Positions 45,004 to 53,288 of a stretch of 64,000 nucleotides of DNA are shown one piece after another; the first letter of the stretch is position 1; every line of letters begins with the position of its first letter. The stretch covers positions 1 to 64,000 of the forward strand of contig JBGSJM010000216.1 of NCBI GenBank assembly GCA_041742015.1. Direction: 5' to 3'. The notes beneath the pieces are model-generated. The model had not been told where the DNA came from. It saw nothing but the letters and a program-made list of their open reading frames with translations, and made no database searches. This DNA comes from Arctic95D-9 sp041742015 (lineage in GTDB: Bacteria; Verrucomicrobiota; Verrucomicrobiia; Verrucomicrobiales; DEV007). Made by a program: the position numbers and the translations under genes.

Positions 45004-46227
45004 CTATTTTTTGAGGAGGGCATTTCCCAGACTAAAGACTGGTGCATAAATTGCGTAGACCAACCCGGCGACAAGGCTGCCCAGCATAACGATAGTGATC
45101 GGCTCGATGAGTTTATCGATCTGGTTGGCAATCGTGTCGAGTTCATCTTCATAGTCCTCGGCAATTTCATCCAGCAGTTCAGTTCCTGATCCGGTTTCAG
45201 CAGCCACTTCCATAAGACCGCAAATCATACGTCCGTCATTTCCCAACAAGTGAGACTCGATTAGGAAGGCGTCTGGCATGGTTCTTCCATTCAAAATATG
45301 CTCCCTAACTTTGTTAAAAAACATTTTGTAGTGGTGATGCCAGCAGGTCTGGGCGGTGATCTCGAGGGCGGTGGCCATGCGGACATTAGCCCCAATCAGC
45401 AGGGCTAGAGTTCTGAAACCGATCGCGGCGGCGGATTTTCTAATGATGTTACTGATGGAGGGCAGCTTCAAAAAGAAGTCTTGCACCGATGGGATCGCGC
45501 TGAATTTGCCCCAGTTTTTGAAAAACATAACCAAGGCCACAACAGGTAAGGCAGCCAGCCACGGTTGTTTCAGAAGAATGTTGGAAAATGCCATCATAAT
45601 CTTGGTTGGAGCTGGCAATTCTGTATTTAAAGAGGTGTAGAGCTTGCTCATGGCCGGAACGAGGGTGAAACTCATCACGATCACGACAATTAAACCAATT
45701 GAAACCACAACGCCCGGATAAATCATCCCGGTTTTGAGTTTCTTGACAATTCGTGAGCTTTTCTTTTGGGAATCAGCGATACGGCGAAAGATTTCCGGCA
45801 GTTTACCGGCTTCTTCTCCTGCCCTGATAAGTGCAATGATGTCGCTTGAGAAGAGGTAGGGTTTTTTGGCCATTGCGTCGCTCATTTTCTCCCCCTGGGA
45901 GATCTCTTCGGCGATATCAGCAATAGCCCCTTTCATTTTAGACGACTTGACCCGGCTCGCCTGCAACTGGAAGCTTTTAATGATGGGTAGGTTTCTATCA
46001 AAACAACGCGCCAGACCACTAAACAGGGAAACTTTGTCGTCGAGAGGAATTTGTGATGAGGTCAAGCGTTGGATGGATTCATCCATTCCAACCACATCTT
46101 TAATCTGAGCGGTTTCAACCGAGGTTTTGCCAGCACCGATCAGAGCCTTGGAATCCGAAGCTGTATCAATTACGACGCTTGATTTACGTCCCGAATGGAC
46201 ATTGGTTAGTTCTACTTTCTTTAACAT
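45004..46227 (-). CDS. Type II secretion / type IV pilus inner-membrane platform protein (GspF/PilC)
   Basis: A 407-residue GspF/PilC protein. It has two related GspF domains (about 65-190 with LARCFDRNLPIIKSFQLQAS, and 270-395 with LALLIGANVRMATALEITAQ) and three membrane segments (about 175-195, 225-240, 380-398). It forms the inner-membrane platform on which the assembly ATPase acts. It is the last gene of a minus-strand cluster from 53121 downward. Length is normal. Confidence 0.9.
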   Translation of the reverse strand: MLKKVELTNVHSGRKSSVVIDTASDSKALIGAGKTSVETAQIKDVVGMDESIQRLTSSQIPLDDKVSLFSGLARCFDRNLPIIKSFQLQASRVKSSKMKGAIADIAEEISQGEKMSDAMAKKPYLFSSDIIALIRAGEEAGKLPEIFRRIADSQKKSSRIVKKLKTGMIYPGVVVSIGLIVVIVMSFTLVPAMSKLYTSLNTELPAPTKIMMAFSNILLKQPWLAALPVVALVMFFKNWGKFSAIPSVQDFFLKLPSISNIIRKSAAAIGFRTLALLIGANVRMATALEITAQTCWHHHYKMFFNKVREHILNGRTMPDAFLIESHLLGNDGRMICGLMEVAAETGSGTELLDEIAEDYEDELDTIANQIDKLIEPITIVMLGSLVAGLVYAIYAPVFSLGNALLKK

Positions 46228-46261
46228 TTTGGCGAAGAGTTAGGGTGGGATTTAAAAAAAT

Positions 46262-46696
46262 TTATGGATTGGGTCGCATCACATGGATGTTGAAGGTGCG
46301 CAATGCACTATGGGAGCCCCCGGTCCAGGAGTTGGCTCCAGACGAACTGGTGGCGGCGGAGGGGGTGTATCTCATCCTGATGTCGGTAAAATCAACTGTT
46401 CCCAGACCAGCCACCGTTTTTGTATCAGCTGTATAAAGTATATCATACACCACTGGCTCCTTCGGAAGAAGGTTTTCAATTTCGGAAGTACTGACCCCGA
46501 TTTGAAAGAGTGTGGCAATATTTTCAAGGTGATTGAGTGCTCGGACCGTGCGCTCAGACATTTCTTCCTGAGTTACCATGGACAGACTTAATGAAGAGGC
46601 TGCTGCGATTGCCCCCATCATTACCGCGCTGGCTACCAGGGTCTCTATGAGGGTATAACCGGCTTGAATGCGGTTCTTTAAATTGGTTTTCGTCAT
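46262..46696 (-). CDS. Pseudopilin with type IV prepilin leader
   Basis: A 144-residue pseudopilin with leader MTKTNLKNRIQAGYTLIETL: cleavage after the Gly, with E5 in the mature protein (YTLIE), then a hydrophobic helix. The rest is a small beta-rich globular part. It is probably a minor (PilV- or GspI-like) pseudopilin. It lies 17 bp after the PilX-like gene. Confidence 0.85.
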   Translation of the reverse strand: MTKTNLKNRIQAGYTLIETLVASAVMMGAIAAASSLSLSMVTQEEMSERTVRALNHLENIATLFQIGVSTSEIENLLPKEPVVYDILYTADTKTVAGLGTVDFTDIRMRYTPSAATSSSGANSWTGGSHSALRTFNIHVMRPNP

Positions 46697-46713
46697 AGTT
46701 TGCTACGAATTTT

Positions 46714-48414
46714 CTATCTATAGGTTTCAATCCAGGCATTTCGGCTAACGAGTGATTCAATAAAATCAGTATCAGTTTCCCGGTCGAGAGTTAGAGTCCC
46801 TCCCTCCACCCTGATGGAATGATCCGCTCTGATGCCGCCGAACAAAGTGACAGTTGAAACAGCGGTTACATCCCATTCAGAGCTGACGCCCTCCAGCTCA
46901 GTGAGAAGCTTCCATTGGATATAAGGAGAGGGACTGTTGAAAATGAATCTGGTTTTGTTGGTTCCGGCAGTTGCCGGATCACCGGAGATATCGATCAGAT
47001 CTGCACCGTCGAGCACACCTCTTTGGGAAATCGCCAGAGCAACTCTTCTCTGGTTGGTGAGCCCTTCCAGTCTTACTGTGGTGAGCAAAAGGTTATCTGG
47101 ATTCTTGACAGCGATCACCCTCGGTTGAAGAAGGGATGCGTCATCGGCAGCGGTAGTATTTGTCTGACCTTCAATGATGAGTTGCGTCACATTGGAAAGC
47201 AGCAAATTTGGCAAATAGAGCGATTGGAGAGACAAGGATACGGTTCCCTGGCCATCCGAGATAAAACTGTAACCTGTGTTGTTGAGGATGGTTCTTCTGG
47301 TGGCATCACCGACTGATACGCTGGGATTCGCCAAAGCGATAATAATATCATCAGGGAGCGGTGCCTGTGAATTAAGCAGAGGTAAAAGGTATGAATCGCT
47401 GACTGCTGGAACGCGATTTAAAAGCACCTGGATCACATTCGAAGAAAGCGGTGAATTTGAGGCCAAAAGGCCGACCAGAGTTGATTCGGTGATGGATCCG
47501 TTAAGGATTGCAGCGATTAGAGTGGAATCGTTGCCAGTAGCTGAAACCGTAGCTGGTCCCAGCGCGTCGGTTGCCCCCACTTGACCATCGGCAGACACGT
47601 GCCCACCAATGGCAGCCAGTCTTTGGAAATATGAATTCGCTCCAGAGGTCGAATTATTTACAATATCAAGCTCACCTTTGTAATGATTACCGCCCGGCAC
47701 ACGGCCTACCGTTTGAACGAAATTTATATAGTTTGAGGGTTTGACTGCGTCCTCGTCGGGATTTTCAAGAACTAGCTTGGGAGCGTTTGTCGCTGGGAGT
47801 ATCACCTCAAGTGATCTCATCGTAGAGCTTGCATCCTGATAATAGTCTCCTTTCCAAAACACCGCCCTTCCCTTGACTTTTAAATCACCAGAGATTCGCA
47901 TTTGCTCAGATGCGACTTCGGGAGTTGGGTGAATCGACAACAGGTCACCTGCAAGAGCTGGGTTATAGCTCCGCATTTGGTATTGGAAAGGATACTGATT
48001 GGCTCCATCACCTATTTGCACGGTCAAATCCCTTGAAAATGCCCTGATTGGGGAGGCCCCTGTTGGATGGGAACGCGCTGTCGAACTGAAAGTAAAGGCT
48101 GATTTGTCAAAGGCACCTATCGTAACCGATCCCCAAATGGGAGAGGTTCCCGCCGTATAGGTTTGATCAGCCGTGAGTATGACATCATCAGTCAGATAGT
48201 TCTTATATATCACCTCCCGGGCGAGCGCTTTGCTGTTGTTAAAGACGATCCGACGAGTTAAACCATCAAACTGTGCCTCCGCCAGGTTTGATCGGGCACC
48301 GATAACAGAAATGGTCGCGAGAACGCCGAGGGTTCCGATGGCGCTAATGACCAGAGCCACCACCAAAACACTTCCATGGGCGGTTGATTGCTGATTGTGT
48401 GGATTCGATTTCAT
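46714..48414 (-). CDS. PilX/GspK-like large membrane-anchored protein of the pseudopilus cluster
   Basis: 566 residues with one N-terminal hydrophobic helix (GSVLVVALVISAIGTLGVLA, about 14-33), preceded by a short polar leader without the classic GF(T)xxE motif, as in PilX-like components. The large exported body is beta- and Asn/Thr-rich (repeating LLASNSPLSSNVIQVLLN). No catalytic motif. It is placed between two pseudopilin genes, so it is probably a tip or minor component of the same fibre. Confidence 0.7.
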   Translation of the reverse strand: MKSNPHNQQSTAHGSVLVVALVISAIGTLGVLATISVIGARSNLAEAQFDGLTRRIVFNNSKALAREVIYKNYLTDDVILTADQTYTAGTSPIWGSVTIGAFDKSAFTFSSTARSHPTGASPIRAFSRDLTVQIGDGANQYPFQYQMRSYNPALAGDLLSIHPTPEVASEQMRISGDLKVKGRAVFWKGDYYQDASSTMRSLEVILPATNAPKLVLENPDEDAVKPSNYINFVQTVGRVPGGNHYKGELDIVNNSTSGANSYFQRLAAIGGHVSADGQVGATDALGPATVSATGNDSTLIAAILNGSITESTLVGLLASNSPLSSNVIQVLLNRVPAVSDSYLLPLLNSQAPLPDDIIIALANPSVSVGDATRRTILNNTGYSFISDGQGTVSLSLQSLYLPNLLLSNVTQLIIEGQTNTTAADDASLLQPRVIAVKNPDNLLLTTVRLEGLTNQRRVALAISQRGVLDGADLIDISGDPATAGTNKTRFIFNSPSPYIQWKLLTELEGVSSEWDVTAVSTVTLFGGIRADHSIRVEGGTLTLDRETDTDFIESLVSRNAWIETYR

Positions 48415-48428
48415 GTATGTGTTTGGAA

Positions 48429-49376
48429 TTACAGAGACGGAAACATGGGTAGCACCACCGAAAATGAGGTTTTTCCCGCCATATGTTCGTAGGTTGATCT
48501 CGCCACGGTGGCTGAATCGGTCGCAGCCCAGGGTGACTTCTGATAGGGATTGATGGAAGGGTCAGGTAGCCAGACCAGGTAAAAAGGAGCAGTGGGTGCA
48601 ACTTGAAACCGCTTGATGTCAGCAGCTTCGTTAGCTAGCTGACGGCTCATATGTTCAAATGCGACAAACTGAGGGTAGAAACTATCGCCGTTACCAGGAC
48701 CGTAATACACATCATAGTAATGCGTGAGTGCGGTCCCTACATAGCGGCGAACCGAAGCATAAGTTCCCGTCAAGTTGGACGGAGTAACGAAGTCAATTTC
48801 ATAAATAGCGTTGACCTGAATTTGGTCTGCCACGTTGGAAGGGCCCAAAAGAAAAATCGTGGTGCAGGGGGCGTTGGTTGCTGGTAAATTTCTGATCGCG
48901 CTTGTAAAGATTCCAGTTGAAGTGGGTTCAACCATAGCTAGAAACGCACGAAACGCCTCCGGAGTATCCAGATTGGGTCTTTCCACTGTTCCGCCAGGAT
49001 AACTTAGTGATTCAGGGCGGATCGTGTTCGGAACGGAACTGGACCGCGGGAGGCAGTAAATTGCGCTGGAGCGAGACGAATCCTCCACCAACTTGTCCCT
49101 GATTTCCTGAGCAAACATAATTTTGCCGAAATTGGGAGCCTGGTAGGTTCTGATTTTTCCCGTGGAATTGCCATAAAAATTCTGGTTGGTTGTCTCCCCG
49201 ATGTCTATTTCAATGATACTGGTAGTCCTTTTGGCATTGCTACCAATACTCATGATGGCCAGGGCACCAGTCCCAATACAGACAGCTGAAATGGAAACTG
49301 CCACCAACATCTCAACAAAGGTGAAACCTGCCACCTTTCGGGCACCGTGGTGAGCGCTACTATGAAGGTCTTTCAT
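48429..49376 (-). CDS. Pseudopilin (PilW/GspJ-like)
   Basis: 315 residues with a type III signal: ARKVAGFTFVEMLVAVSIS, cleaved after Gly and with Glu at mature position 5, then a hydrophobic helix. The globular part is larger than for a major pilin, matching minor pseudopilins of the PilW or GspJ class. It is separated by 2 bp from the upstream gene at 49379 and by 14 bp from the downstream PilX-like gene. Confidence 0.83.
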   Translation of the reverse strand: MKDLHSSAHHGARKVAGFTFVEMLVAVSISAVCIGTGALAIMSIGSNAKRTTSIIEIDIGETTNQNFYGNSTGKIRTYQAPNFGKIMFAQEIRDKLVEDSSRSSAIYCLPRSSSVPNTIRPESLSYPGGTVERPNLDTPEAFRAFLAMVEPTSTGIFTSAIRNLPATNAPCTTIFLLGPSNVADQIQVNAIYEIDFVTPSNLTGTYASVRRYVGTALTHYYDVYYGPGNGDSFYPQFVAFEHMSRQLANEAADIKRFQVAPTAPFYLVWLPDPSINPYQKSPWAATDSATVARSTYEHMAGKTSFSVVLPMFPSL

Positions 49377-49378
49377 CT

Positions 49379-49957
49379 TTATTGCCCTGAAAGATAATCC
49401 TGATTATATGAACCCCGCTTCGGCTTTAATACACCCATTTCTGGGGCGGCAGCATCTCCACTCTGGGTGGTTTGCCCCTGTAAAACATACCTGACAGCGG
49501 GTTTTACATCATAGTTAATTTGCAGGGTTTTACCGGTTAATTCCCCCGACTCGACATCCATCCAGCCGAGAACGATTTTTTCTTCAGCCAAATCCACGAC
49601 CTTGAGGTGTTGAGTCTGGTTAGAAATTAGCTGTGGCAGAACCAGGCCGCGTTCCAACAGGATGTCCCCGAGCAGAAGGCGGAGTCCATTTGAATTACGG
49701 CTGGTTCCTGATACCGATAGCGCATCAAGTTTTTTTCGAATCGCAATTTCTTCCACATTATGTTCTTCATCCTTATTCTTTTCCTCTTTGGGCGTCCTGT
49801 TTGAATAAGGGTTTATCTCAGAAGGTTTAAGAGTCAGGAACCGTTTTTCAGATGGACGCATTTCGATGTCCCGGGAACCCAAGCTATCATCCGTTCCCTG
49901 GCCGTTGCCTGAATGAACAACAAGCAGGCTGACAATGATTAAAAAGTTTTTCTTCAT
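49379..49957 (-). CDS. Secreted pilus-cluster protein, possible PilP/GspC-like lipoprotein role
   Basis: A 192-residue protein with signal peptide MKKNFLIIVSLLVVHSGNGQ. A charged linker follows, then a small beta-rich C-terminal domain (LKVVDLAEEKIVLGWMDVES) like the periplasmic clamp domains that tie inner-membrane pilus proteins to the secretin. That role is inferred from position after PilN/PilO-like genes. The ATG at 49957 is preferred over TTG 49966. Confidence 0.6.
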   Translation of the reverse strand: MKKNFLIIVSLLVVHSGNGQGTDDSLGSRDIEMRPSEKRFLTLKPSEINPYSNRTPKEEKNKDEEHNVEEIAIRKKLDALSVSGTSRNSNGLRLLLGDILLERGLVLPQLISNQTQHLKVVDLAEEKIVLGWMDVESGELTGKTLQINYDVKPAVRYVLQGQTTQSGDAAAPEMGVLKPKRGSYNQDYLSGQ

Positions 49958-49979
49958 ATGATTCAATAATTTGATTTTG

Positions 49980-50531
49980 CTATTTACCCGCGAGGCTTGT
50001 TTTTAATACTGGAACCTCAACCTTGAGTTCCATCCGGATGTTGTTTCCCCGGTCCCCCCGGACAATGTTACATTTTTTGATGCGGCAACTGGGGATGCTC
50101 TCTTCAAGTTTTCCCAGCCAGTTTAGGGTTTTCGAATAGTCATCCTCGACCACGAGATCAGCTATGAGGGCTCGGGAAATCAAACTGCCTTTATCGATTT
50201 CCTGATCATTAAACCTTTGGGAAAGAAGGAAAACATTTCCCTCACGAACCACATCAGTAATTTTCTGTTCAGCAGCCCGTGGATTCTTATACGGTTCAAA
50301 GTGCGGGATCCATTCTGTATAAACCTTTCGGATGTTGGCGGTCTTGGCATCTATCGTTTTAAGTTTGATTTCCGAGAGTTTTGCCTGTTGTTCAGCCTGC
50401 TCAGCCTGGGCTTTGGCTGTGTTTGAGGCCTCCCGTGCGGCGACAGCCTTGGAACGTAGTTTGGTGACTCCAAATCCCATCAATAGGACTAGAACGAGGA
50501 TAACTATTGAAGCTGCTTTGTGATTATTCAT
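49980..50531 (-). CDS. PilO-like membrane protein
   Basis: 183 residues with a single N-terminal membrane helix (ASIVILVLVLLMGFGVTKLR), a coiled coil (EASNTAKAQAEQAEQQAKLS) and a ferredoxin-like C-terminal domain. This topology and its place after a PilN-like gene match PilO/GspM-type alignment-complex proteins. Sequence similarity to PilO is not obvious. Confidence 0.65.
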   Translation of the reverse strand: MNNHKAASIVILVLVLLMGFGVTKLRSKAVAAREASNTAKAQAEQAEQQAKLSEIKLKTIDAKTANIRKVYTEWIPHFEPYKNPRAAEQKITDVVREGNVFLLSQRFNDQEIDKGSLISRALIADLVVEDDYSKTLNWLGKLEESIPSCRIKKCNIVRGDRGNNIRMELKVEVPVLKTSLAGK

Positions 50532-50558
50532 AAGTGGATTATGGGTAACTAAATCTGA

Positions 50559-51110
50559 TTATTTTCTTTCGGAGTAGATCAGGGTGGCCTGAAAATCGGT
50601 TGCGTTTTTCGCCTTTACCTGCTGCGCAGAATAGGTTTGGTAGTTCAACGCATTGATGGATGCGAGAGTGGATTCGATCTGATCAGTCCCTCCGCCGTTA
50701 ATCTTCAAATTCATAAAGGTGTGAGCCGGGATTTCCGGATTCCGGTCGAAAGTCAATTCTGCAATCGTGGAGTCCGTGGTCATGCTTCTTCCAATGGCTG
50801 CAGTGACGGGTTGGAGCGGACGAGCTCCCTCCAGCCACTTGGCGATTCCCTCAGCTTTTTCAGCGATACCAAGAATCTCTTTGTGAGATGCCTGGAATTT
50901 GCTGTCGCGGGACTTGGACTGGCCAAGCTGAATTTCATACTGGATTTTGGATGTCTTGTAGGCTCTGACACTTAAAAAGAAGAACAGGCTCAAAACGAGT
51001 GAAAACACCACCCCAAGATAGAAGGCAATCGGGATGATTTTATATGATGCCGGAAGTCCTCCGGACACACCTTGCCTTGGGGTTTTTAAATCGTGGATAA
51101 GATTTTCCAT
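50559..51110 (-). CDS. PilN-like membrane protein
   Basis: 183 residues: a cytosolic N-terminus of about 25 residues, one membrane helix (IPIAFYLGVVFSLVLSLFFF), a coiled-coil stretch, and a small alpha/beta domain (TFMNLKINGGGTDQIESTLA). This fits PilN/GspL-C, which links PilM in the cytoplasm to PilO in the periplasm. It lies between PilM-like and PilO-like genes. Confidence 0.65.
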   Translation of the reverse strand: MENLIHDLKTPRQGVSGGLPASYKIIPIAFYLGVVFSLVLSLFFFLSVRAYKTSKIQYEIQLGQSKSRDSKFQASHKEILGIAEKAEGIAKWLEGARPLQPVTAAIGRSMTTDSTIAELTFDRNPEIPAHTFMNLKINGGGTDQIESTLASINALNYQTYSAQQVKAKNATDFQATLIYSERK

Positions 51111-51180
51111 TTTTTGTGATTGGGTATAGATAAAGTGTTGTTGCTTGGTAGCGGAAATCCGATTCGGGTCGTTGAATGGT

Positions 51181-52047
51181 TTAGCCGTTGGCTAGAATAT
51201 TCCAAAGTTGATTCTCCTCTGTCACATCGCTGACATTGAGGTTTGAAAGTTTCGGCAGGTATTGGACGGCAAAATCGCTGCCGTGCTTTTCACCCATATA
51301 GATGACCCTGGTTTGAGGCGTGGCCCGCTCGATGAATGGTTTTAAAACGGTGGCAATCGCGTTTTCATCGTCTGCAGAGATACCGCTGCGGCAGCGAAGG
51401 TCTTGCCATTGACCACCTTTCTGGCGAAGCACGCTGAGTGCCCCGTTGTTCCATGTTATGACAAGAAGATCCTGCTGTTTTAAGTTGGGATCAGCAGCGA
51501 GTCGGTTTAACAGATTCGCCGTCATCGCGAATAATCCGCTACAAACCCGGGCAGCTCTCAAATTGTTGGACCGAAGCGTCTCCTCGGTCGCCTTGATCAT
51601 GGACTCGTCCGCAGCAAGCAGCAGGCTGGCGCTGGAATCAGGGCTGTGATGCAGGGCATATCTTTTGGTTCGATCATATTTGGAACCGAGAATAGATTTG
51701 GGATTGGCGACAAGCTCGTCTTCCCAACCCTTTTTACGGGAAAGGTTGTGTTCCAGGGTGAAGATAAAACGGTTGTTCAGAGATATTCCGATCCAGCCAT
51801 CTTCGGTATTGGCGTGCCACGCACTTCCCATATCACCGGCCACTTCGACAAATTCGCCGGGACACTCGCCAATATCCACCACTTGGTTTTTCTTATCAAG
51901 GTAGGCCCAGGAAACCTGGCCCCGACTGATATTCACAATGACGGATTTTCTTTTTGGGAAACGCTGCGCCCAATTATACTTTGGATTATCTGCCTCGGGA
52001 CGAAATGCCGCAAAGGTGAGAACGTCTTTGATGTCTTTGAATTCCAT
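51181..52047 (-). CDS. PilM-like actin-fold protein
   Basis: 288 residues, soluble, with an arrangement like the actin-like ATPase PilM or the GspL cytoplasmic domain (VIVNISRGQVSWAYLD, DLLVITWNNGALSVLR, TRVIYMGEKHGSDFAVQYL). Canonical phosphate-binding motifs are weak, so nucleotide binding is uncertain. It is encoded 6 bp after the ATPase gene and before the PilN-like gene. Confidence 0.6.
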   Translation of the reverse strand: MEFKDIKDVLTFAAFRPEADNPKYNWAQRFPKRKSVIVNISRGQVSWAYLDKKNQVVDIGECPGEFVEVAGDMGSAWHANTEDGWIGISLNNRFIFTLEHNLSRKKGWEDELVANPKSILGSKYDRTKRYALHHSPDSSASLLLAADESMIKATEETLRSNNLRAARVCSGLFAMTANLLNRLAADPNLKQQDLLVITWNNGALSVLRQKGGQWQDLRCRSGISADDENAIATVLKPFIERATPQTRVIYMGEKHGSDFAVQYLPKLSNLNVSDVTEENQLWNILANG

Positions 52048-52053
52048 GATGTT

Positions 52054-53121
52054 TTAGTAGGTAACCGTTTCCTGTCCGATAATGGTTTCTTTGTGTAAAT
52101 ATTCAGCCACCTCGTATTGAGAGTAGCCAGTTGGCTTGGCAACGCTGCTCCTCCAGCCTTCCAATTCGCGATGAGCCAGGGAGTGCTCAAAATTTTGCAT
52201 TCCCTTGGTTTGACCGGTTTCCAATTCATGTTCGAGGCGCTTGAAATCGCCCCTTCGGATCATCCCGGTAACGGAATCATAGGGAAACAGGATTTCATGA
52301 ACCGGGAAACGCCGGTCCCGATCATTGTCATAAAGCAGACTTTGACAGAGAATCATTCGCATCGCGTCGGCGAAGGACAGCATGGCATTCTCCAATCGTT
52401 CGCTCGGAACCAGTTTTAAAAATCGTTGCACGGTCTGGGCTGCAGATGAGGTGTGCATGGTTGCGATGACCACGTGACCAGTTTCTGCTGCCTGCAGCGC
52501 GATCTCCGCTGTTTCGCCATCTCGAATCTCACCAATCATGATGACATCAGGAGCCTGGCGGAGTGAAGCTCTTAGCGATTGGGCAAAGTCCAGTTCATCA
52601 CTACCCATTTCCCTCTGAGTAATCAGCGAGGCACAATCCGTAGGCAGGATATATTCAACCGGATCTTCGAAAGTGATGACGTGCTCGCGGCGGCGTTTCG
52701 CACGGGCTGTGATCATCGATGCAATGGTGGTTGATTTACCCGATCCAGTTGCTCCACAAACCAAAAAGAGTCCGTTTTTCGCCTCCAAATAGGCCTTCAT
52801 GGCTTGAGGTGGCAGCGAAATTTGTTCCGGAGTTGGAATTTGATTGGGCAAAAGACGCATGACCCAGCGATAGCGCCCCCGGGTGACCAACTCATTAACC
52901 CGGAAACGAAGCGGCCCGATCTGGATCGCGTAGTCCTTGCAGCCGGGCACCACATGGAGGGGTGTTTCCGGTTGGAATATAAAGGAGTCCACCATGAGAT
53001 CCCCGTTTTTGCGGAAAACGAGCTGCTCATAGGGCGTGATGTAAAAGTCACTGATATTATGCGTCTGGGCGAGATGCATGATGCGATTCCCCAGCGGACT
53101 TTTTTCGTTAATACCTTTCAT
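52054..53121 (-). CDS. PilT/GspE-type secretion ATPase
   Basis: A 355-residue hexameric ATPase of the PilT/GspE family. Walker A is GATGSGKST (123-131), the Asp box is HVITFEDPVEYI, Walker B is DVIMIGEIRDGETAEIALQA and the His box is TGHVVIATMHT. It lacks the long N-terminal domain and zinc-binding region of PilB/GspE, so it is of PilT size. It is nonetheless the only motor in this cluster. It is the first gene of the minus-strand cluster. Confidence 0.9.
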   Translation of the reverse strand: MKGINEKSPLGNRIMHLAQTHNISDFYITPYEQLVFRKNGDLMVDSFIFQPETPLHVVPGCKDYAIQIGPLRFRVNELVTRGRYRWVMRLLPNQIPTPEQISLPPQAMKAYLEAKNGLFLVCGATGSGKSTTIASMITARAKRRREHVITFEDPVEYILPTDCASLITQREMGSDELDFAQSLRASLRQAPDVIMIGEIRDGETAEIALQAAETGHVVIATMHTSSAAQTVQRFLKLVPSERLENAMLSFADAMRMILCQSLLYDNDRDRRFPVHEILFPYDSVTGMIRRGDFKRLEHELETGQTKGMQNFEHSLAHRELEGWRSSVAKPTGYSQYEVAEYLHKETIIGQETVTY

Positions 53122-53288
53122 CAGTTTAAAAACTTTTGTCTTAAATTTAGCTTACTTTATATAATTTACATAATTTTCATAAATAATCAATGTTTTAAAT
53201 AACTCATTCCTTGAAATTTATTAAAATTACCGCTTGATTGTTAAGAAAACTAAAATATTTTGTTTTGTTAATATTTAATTTTAAAAAT
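53122..53288. promoter_or_regulatory. AT-rich divergent promoter region of the pilus-like cluster
   Basis: 167 bp, over 75% A+T, separates the divergent ATPase and secretin genes and must carry both promoters. The extreme AT content prevents a confident choice of -10/-35 boxes. Confidence 0.5.
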